Source: Pseudorhizobium endolithicum
Lineage (GTDB): Bacteria > Pseudomonadota > Alphaproteobacteria > Rhizobiales > Rhizobiaceae
NCBI RefSeq assembly: GCF_902153245.2
Contig: NZ_CABFWF030000013.1
Location: forward strand, 140,836-204,835
Reading direction: 5' to 3'
DNA: 64,000 nt
Shown: one piece after another, positions 15,493 through 26,251 of the stretch
How the letters are laid out: each line of letters starts with the position of its first letter
Position numbering within the stretch: position 1 is the stretch's first letter
Position numbers and translations under genes: made by a program
Notes under the pieces: model-generated
Databases searched by the model: none
What the model was told of the DNA's origin: nothing
What the model saw: only the letters and a program-made list of their open reading frames with translations

Positions 15493-15871
15493 CAAACATG
15501 CCCTGCGCAGGCCGGGGCATGGGTCTTCTGGTGTACGGGAACCGCCGGCGTCTTCCTGCTTGGGCGATACGGCGGCGTCGCCATTGGCCCTGACCCGCAC
15601 ATACCGCCTTCGACACTGGCATCTTCCTTGATTCCCCCGGATCCGATCATCACGCCGTCCTCTCGTGTGAGAACAACGGGCGACGGGCCTTCATAACAAG
15701 CGGATAACTTGGCGACCTGCCATGGGCGGCCTGGCACCACTCTCAGGTTACGGAAGTTTAAGTTGGTCTGGCTGCGCGGACATGTCATTGCGGACATGGA
15801 CGGCAAATTGATCTGGCTCAGCGACAGCGAACCTGCCTGAAGTAAAAGCCGCGTACAGAAGGAAAAGCAGG
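15493..15871 (+). other. Intergenic region before the exporter operon
   Basis: No credible gene is seen in these 379 bases. A 6-bp hairpin (ATGCCC/GGGCAT) near 15500-15520 may end the small-protein transcript, and GCGGACATG is repeated at 15776 and 15790. The exporter promoter is presumably here, but I see no clear -35/-10 pair. Confidence 0.4.
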
Positions 15872-17158
15872 GTGAAACTGGAAAACGATATCGGCGGAAG
15901 CAAGGCCAGCGCCGTACCGGATCTCGCCGCCATTCTTGCCGATCAACGCCGCAAACCGGGCGCTCGGAAAATCGGTTGGGGCATGGCTTTGCTCGTGCTG
16001 ATCGCCGGCGGTATCGGCGGCTATCTGTATTTTCAGGGGGAAGCTCCATCCTTTACCTACACGACGCAGCCGGTCACGCGGGGAGACCTGGAGGTCATCG
16101 TCACGGCGACGGGATCCGTACAGCCGACGGACCAGGTGGATATTTCGAGCGAATTGTCCGGCACCATCCGCGCCGTCAACGTCACCTACAACTCGCCCGT
16201 CAAGGCGGGCGATATCCTGGCGGAGCTCGATACCAGCAAGCTGCAGGCGGACGTGGAGAATGCGCGGGCGCAGCTGGCTTCCGCCCGCGCCAACCTGCTT
16301 AAGGCCGAGACGGAGGTTGCTTCCACCAGGACGAGCTTCGACCGCCTGACCGGACTTGCGCAACGCAATGTCACCAGCCAGCAGGATCTCGACATAGCGC
16401 GCTACGCCCATGAGGCCGCTGTCGCCGCCAAGGCCGTCAGCGAGGCATCTGTCCAGTCTGCGGAGGCCAGTCTGCGCCTTGCCGAGGTCAACCTCGCCAA
16501 GGCGGAGATCATATCGCCCATCGACGGGGTAATCCTGACGCGCGACGTGGAGCCGGGCCAGACGGTGGCGTCCTCGCTCAATGCACCCGTGCTGTTCACC
16601 ATCGCCGGAGATCTGCGGCAGATGGAACTTCAGGTGGCCGTGGACGAGGCCGATGTCGGGCAGGTGGATGAAGGCCAGGACGCCACCTTCACCGTCGACG
16701 CCTATCCCGACCGCAGCTTTCCCGCAAGAATCCAGACAATCCGCTATGCATCGGAAACCGTCTCCAACGTGGTGACCTACAAGGCGATCCTGACGGTCGA
16801 CAACGACGATCTGCTGCTGCGGCCGGGCATGACGGCCACCGCGGATATCGTCGTCCAGTCCGTTGACGGCGCCCTGCTGGTGCCGAACACCGCGCTGCGT
16901 TACTCGCCGCCGGATGAAGCCCGTTCCAGCGGCGGCAACCTCCTGACGAGGCTCTTCCGTCCACCCCGCATGGGAAGTCGTGCCCGTCAGTCCTCTCGGG
17001 AGGGAACCGAACGCAGCGTCTGGCTACTTCGTGGCGGCATGCCCGAGCGCGTTTCAGTCGATACCGGGCCCTCGGACGGGCAGTCGACGGTCGTGCGTGG
17101 CGGCGAGTTGCAGGAAGGCGATCTGGTGATCACCGACGCGACCGCCCGTAACAGGTGA
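15872..17158 (+). CDS. HlyD/MacA-type periplasmic adaptor (membrane fusion protein)
   Basis: This 428-residue adaptor links an inner-membrane ABC transporter to an outer-membrane channel. It has a short cytoplasmic N-terminus, a membrane helix at about 34-54 (GWGMALLVLIAGGIGGYLYF), a barrel-sandwich half (VTATGSVQPTDQV), a long coiled-coil hairpin (about 120-200) and a second lipoyl half (AEIISPIDGVILTRDVEPGQTV). A basic, serine-rich insertion at about 350-380 is unusual. It starts with GTG behind GAAGGAAAAG. It sits 9 nt before the ATPase gene and forms an operon with it and the permease. Substrate unknown; MacA-like systems export macrolides, peptides or lipid-like molecules. Confidence 0.88.
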   Translation: MKLENDIGGSKASAVPDLAAILADQRRKPGARKIGWGMALLVLIAGGIGGYLYFQGEAPSFTYTTQPVTRGDLEVIVTATGSVQPTDQVDISSELSGTIRAVNVTYNSPVKAGDILAELDTSKLQADVENARAQLASARANLLKAETEVASTRTSFDRLTGLAQRNVTSQQDLDIARYAHEAAVAAKAVSEASVQSAEASLRLAEVNLAKAEIISPIDGVILTRDVEPGQTVASSLNAPVLFTIAGDLRQMELQVAVDEADVGQVDEGQDATFTVDAYPDRSFPARIQTIRYASETVSNVVTYKAILTVDNDDLLLRPGMTATADIVVQSVDGALLVPNTALRYSPPDEARSSGGNLLTRLFRPPRMGSRARQSSREGTERSVWLLRGGMPERVSVDTGPSDGQSTVVRGGELQEGDLVITDATARNR

Positions 17159-17167
17159 GCCGCGACC

Positions 17168-17881
17168 ATGAATCAGTCGCTCATCGAATTCCGCCAGGTT
17201 TCCAAGTTCTACGGACGAGGCGAAGCGACCATCCGGGCGTTGGACCGGGTCGACCTGTCCATTTCCGCCGGCGAGTTCGTCTCGATCATGGGACCTTCCG
17301 GTTCCGGTAAATCGACCTGCATGAATGTCATCGGGGGGCTCGATGTGCCCTCCTCCGGCGATTATCTGTTTCAGGGAATTCCCACCGCAGACTTTTCGCG
17401 AACGCAACTCACTCTCCTGCGCCGGCACATGCTGGGCTTCGTCTTTCAGGGCTTCAATCTTCTTGCCCGCACATCGGCAGTGGAGAATGTCGAACTGCCG
17501 CTCGTCTATCGCGGCGTGTCGGCCCGCGAACGCAGAAAGCTGGCCCACAAGGCGCTGGAACAGGTCGGACTCAAGGGCCGCGAGGGCCATACCACCCAGG
17601 AATTGTCGGGCGGCCAGCAGCAGCGCGTCGCGATCGCCCGTGCGATCGTCACCGATCCGGCTGTCCTCCTCGCCGACGAACCGACCGGCAATCTCGATAC
17701 GAAGACCAGCCGCGAGATCATGGAGCTGATTTCACGGCTCAACCGTGACCGGGGGATCACGGTCATCATGGTGACCCACGAGGAGGATATCGCTGCCTAC
17801 GGCAAGCGCCTCCTGCGCTTCGTCGACGGAAGGCTCGCCGGCGACGAGATACGGGTGAAGGAGCCGGACCATGTTCTTTGA
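17168..17881 (+). CDS. MacB/LolD-like ABC transporter ATP-binding protein
   Basis: This 237-residue ATPase has Walker [10 protein letters not shown] near residues 42-50, the Q-loop in [10 protein letters not shown], signature LSGGQQQR near 147, Walker [14 protein letters not shown] and the H-loop in VMVTHEED. Closest in pattern to MacB, LolD and YknY ATPases. It overlaps the start of the permease gene by 11 nt. In MacB proper the ATPase and permease are one polypeptide; here they are separate. It powers the exporter formed with the adaptor and permease. Confidence 0.93.
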   Translation: MNQSLIEFRQVSKFYGRGEATIRALDRVDLSISAGEFVSIMGPSGSGKSTCMNVIGGLDVPSSGDYLFQGIPTADFSRTQLTLLRRHMLGFVFQGFNLLARTSAVENVELPLVYRGVSARERRKLAHKALEQVGLKGREGHTTQELSGGQQQRVAIARAIVTDPAVLLADEPTGNLDTKTSREIMELISRLNRDRGITVIMVTHEEDIAAYGKRLLRFVDGRLAGDEIRVKEPDHVL

Positions 17882-19073
17882 GACGGCCAAACTTGCCTGG
17901 CGCGCCATCAGCCGCAACCTCCTGCGTTCCTTCCTGACGGTTCTGGGCGTCGTCATCGGCGTGGCTGCCGTCATCGCGATGGTGACGATCGGCAACGGCA
18001 CCACGGCTCAGGTTCAGGCCGAACTGGCACGGCTCGGCACCAATACTCTCTTCGTCCGCCCCGGCCAGTGGGGTCCCGGACGCGCCAGCGCCGAGGCGAA
18101 GCGTTTCGAGGATCGTGACGTGGAAGCCATCCGGCAGCAGATAGCCGGACTTCGCGCCATAGCACCCGTGAATCGGGGAACCGCCACGATCATCGCCGGG
18201 GGAGAAAATCGCTCGTCCAGCGTCATCGGCACGACGAACGACTATCTCATCGCGCAGGACTGGGAACTGGCTTCCGGCCGCAGCTTTCTGGCCGCTGAAG
18301 AGCGCGGCCAGGCCGCGTGCATCATCGGGGAAACCGTGCGACGGGAGCTCTTCGGCTCCGCCGATCCGGTCGGTGAGACGATCCGCGTCAGCAATGTCGC
18401 CTGCCCTGTCGTGGGTCTTCTGGAGACCAAGGGTCAGTCGGGAATGGGAGACGACCAAGATGATACCGTGATCATGCCCCTGAAGCTGCACCAGCGGCGC
18501 ATCGGTGGCACCACGACGATCTCCAGCATCATCCTCTCGGCGCAGGACGGCGTCTCGACGGCGAAGGTCCAGGCGGATGTCCAAAGCCTGTTGCGCGAGC
18601 GGCGGCGCATCGCCATCGGCCGCGACGACGATTTCTCGGTCGCAGACATGTCGCAAATGGCGGCCGCGATGACCGGCACCACAACCCTCCTCACCGGCCT
18701 TCTCGGCGCGGTGGCGGCCGTGAGCCTGCTGGTCGGCGGCATCGGCATCATGAACATCATGCTGGTCTCGGTCACGGAGCGCACGCGCGAGATCGGCATC
18801 AGGCTGGCCATCGGCGCGCTGGAGAAACAAGTCCTGACGCAGTTCCTCGTCGAGGCGGTGATGCTGTCCGTTTTCGGGGGCGTTGCGGGGATCCTTGCCG
18901 GGCTGGGCCTGGCCTATGGCGCCGTGGGCTTCCTGAACGTGCCCTTCGTCACCAGCCCCGCCATCATCATCGTCGCCTTTGCCTTTTCGGCCGCGATCGG
19001 CGTCGTTTTCGGCTACTTCCCTGCGCGCCGTGCCGCCCGGATGAACCCTATCGACGCACTCCGCCACGAATGA
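17871..19073 (+). CDS. MacB-like ABC transporter permease
   Basis: This 400-residue permease has the MacB/FtsX layout: one helix at the N-terminus (LLRSFLTVLGVVIGVAAVIAM, about 18-38), a large periplasmic MacB_PCD domain (about 45-270) and three C-terminal helices (about 275-305, 330-360, 365-390) with the conserved GGIGIMNIMLVSVTERTREIG segment. It is the last gene of the exporter operon. The gene for the outer-membrane partner (TolC-like) is not nearby. Together with the adaptor it would move a substrate from the periplasm or inner membrane outward. Confidence 0.92.
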   Translation: MFFETAKLAWRAISRNLLRSFLTVLGVVIGVAAVIAMVTIGNGTTAQVQAELARLGTNTLFVRPGQWGPGRASAEAKRFEDRDVEAIRQQIAGLRAIAPVNRGTATIIAGGENRSSSVIGTTNDYLIAQDWELASGRSFLAAEERGQAACIIGETVRRELFGSADPVGETIRVSNVACPVVGLLETKGQSGMGDDQDDTVIMPLKLHQRRIGGTTTISSIILSAQDGVSTAKVQADVQSLLRERRRIAIGRDDDFSVADMSQMAAAMTGTTTLLTGLLGAVAAVSLLVGGIGIMNIMLVSVTERTREIGIRLAIGALEKQVLTQFLVEAVMLSVFGGVAGILAGLGLAYGAVGFLNVPFVTSPAIIIVAFAFSAAIGVVFGYFPARRAARMNPIDALRHE

Positions 19074-19076
19074 AAA

Positions 19077-19093
19077 GGGGGCCGTGCGGCCCC
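19077..19093. terminator. Bidirectional terminator between exporter and suf operons
   Basis: GGGGCC-GTGC-GGCCCC is a 6-bp GC stem. On the minus strand it is followed by CTTTTC, making a terminator for sufA, which ends at 19119. On the plus strand the upstream A-tract mirrors this for the permease gene. Confidence 0.75.
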
Positions 19094-19118
19094 ACCATCG
19101 TCGTCTGCGGATGCGGGC

Positions 19119-19511
19119 TCAGCCGGCATGGGACTGAGCTTCGCGCTCCCTTGCCATCGCGGCCAGGTCGGCGGGCTTCAACTCCACCGATTCACCGCAG
19201 CCGCAGGCGGATGTCTGGTTGGGGTTCACGAAAATGAAGCCGGACCGCATCTTGGTCGTCTCGAAGTCCATCTGGGTTCCGAGGAGGTAGAGCACCGCAG
19301 ACGGCTCCACCCATACGCATGCGCCGGCATGCTCGATGAGGTCGTCCTTCGGATCCGGAACAGTCACCAGATCGATCGTATACTCCATACCTGCGCAGCC
19401 GCCTTTCTTGATGCCGACGCGCACACCTTTCGCTTTGGGACCCGACTTGTCGACGATCGCCTTCACGCGCTCCGCCGCCGCATCGGTCATGGTCATCACT
19501 GCGAAGCCCAT
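19119..19511 (-). CDS. sufA: SufA-type iron-sulfur carrier
   Basis: This 130-residue A-type carrier accepts clusters from the SufBCD scaffold and passes them to apo-enzymes. The three conserved cysteines are present, in GGCAGMEY (about residue 40) and CGCGES (about 104-106). Length is slightly above the family norm because of the first five residues and an alanine- and glutamate-rich end. The start at 19511 has AAGGAG upstream; an internal ATG five codons later is possible. It is last in the suf operon, 76 nt after the DUF59 gene, and is followed by a terminator. Confidence 0.93.
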   Translation of the reverse strand: MGFAVMTMTDAAAERVKAIVDKSGPKAKGVRVGIKKGGCAGMEYTIDLVTVPDPKDDLIEHAGACVWVEPSAVLYLLGTQMDFETTKMRSGFIFVNPNQTSACGCGESVELKPADLAAMAREREAQSHAG

Positions 19512-19587
19512 AGGCTCATGCTCCTTCTACAGCCGGCTTCAAGGGCCGGTGTTGCTGGATCGAATGTAGGGGCCGTCCGTAAAGGGA

Positions 19588-19968
19588 TCAATACCAGCCG
19601 ACGGCGACCTGAGCCTCCTCGGACATCCGCTCGGGCGTCCACGGGGGATCGAAGGTCATCTCCACTTCCACGCCGGAAACGCCCTCCACGGCACCGACCG
19701 CATTCTCTACCCAGCCCGGCATCTCGCCGGCGACGGGGCAACCGGGGGCCGTCAGGGTCATGACGATCTTGACCATCCGGTCGTCCTCGATATCGATCTT
19801 GTAGATCAGGCCAAGCTCGAAGATGTCGGCCGGAATCTCGGGATCATAGACGGTCTTCAGGGCGGCGATGATATCGTCCGAAAGCCGCGCGAGCTCTTCC
19901 TGCGGGATTGCCGACTGAACGATACCCTCGCGGGCGTCCCATTTCAGTTCGCTGTCTTCCACGGCCAT
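19588..19968 (-). CDS. sufT: SufT/DUF59 (MIP18-family) iron-sulfur assembly factor
   Basis: This 126-residue protein is a single DUF59 domain (about residues 28-110) with VYDPEIPADIFELGLIYKI and the reactive-cysteine loop TAPGCPVA near residue 75. MIP18-family proteins help deliver Fe-S clusters; in Agrobacterium the gene in this position is called sufX. It starts 12 nt after sufS. The C-terminus WTPERMSEEAQVAVGWY is typical for SufT. The role is inferred from family and operon position. Confidence 0.9.
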   Translation of the reverse strand: MAVEDSELKWDAREGIVQSAIPQEELARLSDDIIAALKTVYDPEIPADIFELGLIYKIDIEDDRMVKIVMTLTAPGCPVAGEMPGWVENAVGAVEGVSGVEVEMTFDPPWTPERMSEEAQVAVGWY

Positions 19969-19980
19969 GGCAAAAAGTCC

Positions 19981-21222
19981 TCAAGCAAAGAATGTGCGGG
20001 CATAGTCGAGCGCATCCGCGAGCGCATCGACTTCGGCACGGGTGTTGTACATGCCGAATGATGCCCGGCATGTGGAGGTGACGCCGAAGCGCTTCAAGAG
20101 CGGCATGGCGCAATGGGTGCCGGCACGGACCGCCACCCCGCGGCGATCGATCACCATCGAGACGTCATGGGCGTGGATGCCGGCAAGTTCGAAGGAGAAG
20201 ATCGCCCCCTTGCCCGGTGCATTGCCGATGATCCGAAGCGAGTTGATGGCTTTCAGCCGCTCGGCGGCATAGGCGGCGAGACCGGCTTCGTGCCGCGCGA
20301 TCGCATCGCGGCCGATCCTGTCCATGTAGTCCAGCGCATATCCCAGCCCGATCGCCTGGACGATCGGGGGGGTGCCGGCTTCGAAGCGATGCGGCGGGTC
20401 ATTGTAGGTGATCCCGTCCTCGCTGACGTCGATGATCATCTCGCCGCCGCCCTGGAATGGCCGCATCTCCTGCAGCCGCTCCTTCTTGCCGTAGAGCACG
20501 CCGATGCCCGACGGACCGTAGAGCTTGTGGCCGGTCATGACGTACCAGTCGCAATCGATGTCCTGGACATCGACCGGCATGTGAACGGCGCCCTGGCTGC
20601 CGTCGACCAGAACCGGAATGCCGCGCTCGTGTGCGATCCGGCAAACTTCCTTGACCGGTACTACCGTACCGAGGGCGTTCGACATATGCGTGACAGCGAC
20701 CAGCCTGGTCTTCTCCGTCAGGCATTTTTCGAAATCCTCGAGATGGAAGCCGCCGTCGTCATCCACGGGTACCCAGACAAGCTTCGCGCCCTGCCGCTCC
20801 CGGATAAAATGCCAGGGCACGATGTTGGAGTGATGCTCCATGATGGTGATGACGATCTCGTCGTCCTCGCCGATGTTCGGCATGCCCCAGCCATGCGAAA
20901 CGGTGTTGATCGCCTCCGTCGAGGACTTGGTGAAGACGATCTCGTCGATGGAAGACGCGTTGAGGAAACGCCGTACCTTCTCGCGCGCCGCTTCATAGGC
21001 GTCGGTGGCTGCATTGGAAAGGAAATGCAGCCCGCGATGAACGTTGGCGTACTCGTTCGCATAGGCATGCGAGATCGCGTCGATCACCGCCTGCGGCTTC
21101 TGGGCGGATGCACCGTTGTCCAGATACACCAGCGGTTTTCCGTAGACCTCCTTCGCCAGGATGGGAAAATCCCGGCGGATGGCTTCGACGTCGTATTCGG
21201 TCGCTGGCGTGATCTGGTCCAT
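19981..21222 (-). CDS. sufS: SufS cysteine desulfurase (class II)
   Basis: This 413-residue PLP enzyme takes sulfur from cysteine and hands it to the SUF scaffold. The PLP lysine lies in MTGHKLYGPSG (near residue 232), the cofactor-stacking histidine in EHHSN, and the active cysteine in RAGTHCAMP (near 370). The arrangement is that of class II SufS, not IscS. No sufE or sufU gene is in the window. The start at 21222 is 1 nt after the sufD stop, so translation is probably coupled. It is one of two cysteine desulfurases in the operon. Confidence 0.95.
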   Translation of the reverse strand: MDQITPATEYDVEAIRRDFPILAKEVYGKPLVYLDNGASAQKPQAVIDAISHAYANEYANVHRGLHFLSNAATDAYEAAREKVRRFLNASSIDEIVFTKSSTEAINTVSHGWGMPNIGEDDEIVITIMEHHSNIVPWHFIRERQGAKLVWVPVDDDGGFHLEDFEKCLTEKTRLVAVTHMSNALGTVVPVKEVCRIAHERGIPVLVDGSQGAVHMPVDVQDIDCDWYVMTGHKLYGPSGIGVLYGKKERLQEMRPFQGGGEMIIDVSEDGITYNDPPHRFEAGTPPIVQAIGLGYALDYMDRIGRDAIARHEAGLAAYAAERLKAINSLRIIGNAPGKGAIFSFELAGIHAHDVSMVIDRRGVAVRAGTHCAMPLLKRFGVTSTCRASFGMYNTRAEVDALADALDYARTFFA

Positions 21223-21223
21223 G

Positions 21224-22501
21224 TCAGGCGTGCTTTTCCAGCCAGGCCGAGATCACGCCTTCCAGCGCCTCGACCAGCTTTTCGTCCTCGAGTTCCTCGA
21301 CAATCTCGGCGACGAAGGCATTGACCAGCATGGCCCGTGCCACGTTCTCCGGGATCCCGCGCGAGCGCAGGTAATAGAGGTGGTTCTTGTCGATATCCGT
21401 GACGGTCGCACCGTGGCCGCAGACCACGTCGTCGGCGAAGATCTCCAGTTCCGGCTTGACGGAAAACTCGCCGTCGTCCGTCAGCAGCAGCGTGTTGCAC
21501 GCCATCTTCGCGTCCGTCTTCTGCGCGTCCGGCGCGACCCGGATCATGCCTTGGAAGACACCTTTGGCCCGGTCGAACACGACATTGCGGATGATCTCGG
21601 TCGAACTGGTGTGCGGTACGTTGTGACCGAGTACCAGCGTGACGTCCGTGTGCGTCTCCTGGCCGAGCAGGTTGACGCCGCGAAGCGTCAACTCGCTGCC
21701 CTCGCCCTCGACGTCGATCCGTAGTTCCTGTCGCACCAGTTTGCCGCCGACATTGACGACGAAGAGCTTCAGCTTCGCTTCGGCTGCAAAGCGCACGCGG
21801 ATCTGGCCGAGATGCGTGTCATCGGCGCCCTGCTCCTGCAGGATCACCCAAACCACGTCGGCGCCCTCTTCCAGTGTCAGGTCGCTGATGGAGGATACAA
21901 AGGCGGCGTCACCAGTCACCGAGCGGTGACGTTCAATGATCGTCGCACGGGAACCCGCGCCGAACGTCACCGGGAAGCGGGTATGAACCTGCCCTGCCCC
22001 GTGCAGCGCCTGCAGTTCGATTGGCGTTTCTACCGTTGCCCCGGCCGGCACGTTGATCTGATAACCGTCGCGGACAAAACTGCCATTGATCTTGCCGATC
22101 GCGTCGTCCTTGTCGCGGGCCGTCAGCGATTGCGCTGCCGCTCCACTGACGAGGGTATCGGCGAAACTGGACACCTCGGCGCCATCGACGGAAACGGACG
22201 GCGCGGCAGCACCCTGAAGGACCGGCAATACCTGTGCGCCTTCAATGAGCGAAGCAACGGGTTCAATCGTCGGCGCCACCGCGTTCGCGGCCGGTACAGC
22301 CCGCAGCAGCGTGCGCAGGTCCGTGTAGTGCCAGGATTCAATCCGGCGCGTCGGGAGCCCGCTTTTCTTCAAGTCGTCCAGCAGACGATCGCGGGTACCG
22401 GCAACAGCACCGTCGCCCGGCAGGCTCCCCATCTGTTCGTTATAGGCCTCGATCAGCGCCGTTTCGGCTGCCGTCAGGCGGTTGGTCATCTGAATGTTCA
22501 T
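21224..22501 (-). CDS. sufD: SufD scaffold subunit
   Basis: This 425-residue protein is a SufB paralogue that forms the SufBC2D scaffold. The C-terminal half carries the beta-helix and conserved segments DVVCGHGATVTDIDKNHLYYL and RGIPENVARAML, including the histidine (in CGHG) that pairs with the SufB cysteine in cluster assembly. The N-terminal third is helical and variable. The start at 22501 is taken because GGAAGG lies 9 nt upstream; ATG at 22489 is an alternative. It lies 19 nt behind sufC. Confidence 0.94.
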   Translation of the reverse strand: MNIQMTNRLTAAETALIEAYNEQMGSLPGDGAVAGTRDRLLDDLKKSGLPTRRIESWHYTDLRTLLRAVPAANAVAPTIEPVASLIEGAQVLPVLQGAAAPSVSVDGAEVSSFADTLVSGAAAQSLTARDKDDAIGKINGSFVRDGYQINVPAGATVETPIELQALHGAGQVHTRFPVTFGAGSRATIIERHRSVTGDAAFVSSISDLTLEEGADVVWVILQEQGADDTHLGQIRVRFAAEAKLKLFVVNVGGKLVRQELRIDVEGEGSELTLRGVNLLGQETHTDVTLVLGHNVPHTSSTEIIRNVVFDRAKGVFQGMIRVAPDAQKTDAKMACNTLLLTDDGEFSVKPELEIFADDVVCGHGATVTDIDKNHLYYLRSRGIPENVARAMLVNAFVAEIVEELEDEKLVEALEGVISAWLEKHA

Positions 22502-22520
22502 GTCTACATCCTTCCCGGGG

Positions 22521-23276
22521 TTAGGCAGCTTCCCCGATGATGTCTGCATAGCCATTGGCTTCGAGTTCGAGCGCGAGGTTCTTGTCCCCGGATCGGATGA
22601 CCTGGCCCTTGTAGAGCACGTGGACCGTGTCCGGGACGATGTATTCGAGCAGGCGCTGGTAGTGGGTGATGACGATCACGGCGCGATCCGGCGACTTCAG
22701 CGCATTGACCCCGTCCGCGACGATCTTCAGCGCGTCGATATCCAGGCCCGAGTCGGTCTCGTCGAGGACGCAGAGTTTCGGCTCCAGGAGTGCCATCTGC
22801 AGGATTTCCGCGCGCTTCTTCTCCCCACCCGAGAAGCCGACGTTCAACGGCCGGCGCAGCATGGTGGGATCGATCTTCAGTTCGCCTGCGGCTTCCTTGA
22901 CCCGACGCATGAACTCGGGCGTCGTCAGTTCTTCTTCGCCGCGCGCCTTGCGCTGCTCGTTCATCGCCACCTTCAGGAACTGCATGGTTGCGACCCCCGG
23001 AATTTCGACGGGGTACTGGAAAGCGAGGAAGATACCTTTGGAGGCGCGCTCCGCCGGGTCGAGTTCCAGGATGCTCTCGCCGTTGTAGAGGATGTCGCCC
23101 TCGGTGACTTCGTAGTCCTCGCGGCCGGACAGGATATAGGACAAGGTCGACTTGCCCGAGCCGTTAGGGCCCATGATGGCGGCGACTTCGCCGGCCTTCA
23201 CGGTCAGGTTCAGGCCGCGGATGATCTCGGTGCCGTCTTCGGCGATGCGGGCGTGCAGGTTCTTGATCTCAAGCAT
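22521..23276 (-). CDS. sufC: SufC ATPase
   Basis: This 251-residue cytosolic ABC-type ATPase of the SUF scaffold has Walker A GPNGSGKST near residues 36-44, signature FSGGEKKR and Walker B LCVLDETDSGLD, with the SufC-specific DETDSGLD variant. There are no membrane domains in the operon, as expected because SufC works with SufB and SufD rather than as a transporter. The start at 23276 gives the standard MLEIKNLHA N-terminus. The 62-nt gap to sufB is the largest inside the B-C-D-S part. Confidence 0.95.
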   Translation of the reverse strand: MLEIKNLHARIAEDGTEIIRGLNLTVKAGEVAAIMGPNGSGKSTLSYILSGREDYEVTEGDILYNGESILELDPAERASKGIFLAFQYPVEIPGVATMQFLKVAMNEQRKARGEEELTTPEFMRRVKEAAGELKIDPTMLRRPLNVGFSGGEKKRAEILQMALLEPKLCVLDETDSGLDIDALKIVADGVNALKSPDRAVIVITHYQRLLEYIVPDTVHVLYKGQVIRSGDKNLALELEANGYADIIGEAA

Positions 23277-23338
23277 TGTCAAATCCTCTCGGACGAATAT
23301 CGTTGCGTGCTGTGCACGTATTTTATGAACAGGTTGCG

Positions 23339-24808
<1,470 letters not shown>

Positions 24809-24855
24809 ACGCGTTCTCCAACTCTCAGCCGACGTCTGCCGGCACCTCTTTGTTC

Positions 24856-24948
24856 GGGCGGGAAGTTCCGCCCCTCATGTAATGGCCAAAAGGCGTGTTT
24901 CCCACCTTTCGGCAAGCGGAAAATTGCCTTTCCGCATGTTTCTTGCCG
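24856..24948 (-). terminator. Two hairpins between the desulfurase gene and sufB
   Basis: Directly after the desulfurase stop lies a nested hairpin: inner stem GCGGAAA/TTTCCGC (24916-24935) and outer CGGCAAG/CTTGCCG (24910-24948), alternative pairings sharing one base. A second stem, GGGCGG/CCGCCC with a six-base loop, lies at 24856-24873. Neither is followed by a T-run, so they look more like a processing, stabilising or attenuating structure than a full terminator. Confidence 0.45.
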
Positions 24949-26115
24949 CTAGGCGGCCTTTCCCGCCGAAGGTCGCCGGCGGGCAATCTTCTCGAACGCC
25001 GCCAGCGCGGCGTCTATGTCGGCTTCACTCGTCGTGGAACCCAGGGATATCCGGAGCCCGCCGGTTTCTGCATCGAAGCCCATGGCCGAAAGGACATGGC
25101 TCTGGCCCACCTTGCCCGAGGAGCAGGCAGACCCTGCGGAGATCGCGATCCCTTCGAGGTCGAACGCGATCTGTCCGGTTTCCGACTTCAGGCCGGGCAG
25201 GCTGAAGAAGCACGTGTTGGCGATCCGCTCCACAGCATCGCCATGGATGATCACGTCGGCCGTTACCTGGCGCATTCCCTCCTCCAGCCTGCGGCGCAGG
25301 GCGGCGATTGCGGCATTGCGTTCGCTCAGTCCCTCAAGTGCTGCTTCCGCCGCTGCCCCGAAGCCGATGATCCCGTGGAAATTCTCTGTCCCCGACCGGT
25401 GACCCTTCTCCTGCCCGCCGCCGCGGATCAGCGGTGCCGGCATGAGCGCCTCCCCCCGTGTGACAAGCGCCCCCACCCCTTTCGGTCCGGCGATCTTGTG
25501 CGACGACAGGAGAAGGAAATCCGCACCGAGCTCGTTGATGTCAACCGTCATCCTGCCCGCAGCCTGGACGGCATCCACGACGATCATGCCGCCATGCTCG
25601 TGAACGAGGCGGGCAGCTTCCACCACAGGCTGGATCACGCCGGTCTCGTTATTCACGAGCATCAGGGCGACCATCGGCATGCCGAGAGATGCATCATGGG
25701 CCTGCAAAGCCGCCGCCAGGACATCGAGATCTACGACGCCGGATGGCGTAACACCGATCTGCACAACGGACTCCAGCGGAAAACGGCCGCCTTCGCGAAC
25801 GGCCGGATGCTCGATCGCCGAGACGTAAAGCCGACCGATCGCCAGCGGCGATCGTCCCATCCGGAAGTCCGGGGTCAGCACCTGGTTTGCGGCCTCGGTG
25901 GCACTGCCGGTAAAGATCACATGCGCGGGGTCCGCGCCGACCAGGGCCGCCACCTGGCGCCGCGCCTTCTCCAGCGCCGTGCGCGCGGCCCGCCCTTCGG
26001 CGTGAACGGAAGAGGCATTTCCCGGAAGCTGAAGTGCCTCCAGCATGGACAGCCGTGCCGGGTCACCGATCGGTGCCGTCGCGTTCCAGTCCATGTAGAC
26101 GCGCGTCCTAGCCAT
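24949..26115 (-). CDS. Cysteine desulfurase, IscS/NifS class (SufS2 position)
   Basis: This 388-residue PLP enzyme is a class I desulfurase: it has YMDWNATAP at the start, the PLP lysine in LLSSHKIAGPKG (near 200) and the mobile-loop cysteine in SAGSACSSGKVG (near 325). It is the first gene of the suf operon, the position called sufS2 in Agrobacterium. Having both a class I and a class II desulfurase in one SUF operon is typical of rhizobia. The class I enzyme may also serve tRNA thiolation; ttcA lies elsewhere in the window. The start at 26115 follows an AAAGGAAACGG stretch; a Met at residue 8 is a weaker alternative. Confidence 0.92.
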   Translation of the reverse strand: MARTRVYMDWNATAPIGDPARLSMLEALQLPGNASSVHAEGRAARTALEKARRQVAALVGADPAHVIFTGSATEAANQVLTPDFRMGRSPLAIGRLYVSAIEHPAVREGGRFPLESVVQIGVTPSGVVDLDVLAAALQAHDASLGMPMVALMLVNNETGVIQPVVEAARLVHEHGGMIVVDAVQAAGRMTVDINELGADFLLLSSHKIAGPKGVGALVTRGEALMPAPLIRGGGQEKGHRSGTENFHGIIGFGAAAEAALEGLSERNAAIAALRRRLEEGMRQVTADVIIHGDAVERIANTCFFSLPGLKSETGQIAFDLEGIAISAGSACSSGKVGQSHVLSAMGFDAETGGLRISLGSTTSEADIDAALAAFEKIARRRPSAGKAA

Positions 26116-26251
26116 TGCCGGAACCGTTTCCTTTCCTAGATGTCTAGCCCAGCCGAACGCGGCATTCGATACTACCGCATTTTCCTTGAAATCTCGGACG
26201 GGCTTGCCTTATGAGACGTCGACCGGGCCAATGAGGCCCAAATTTCGAATG

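Noticed and set aside
15519..15593. 24-residue basic ORF between the small membrane protein and the exporter
   Set aside because: Extreme arginine content and no convincing ribosome site; probably chance.
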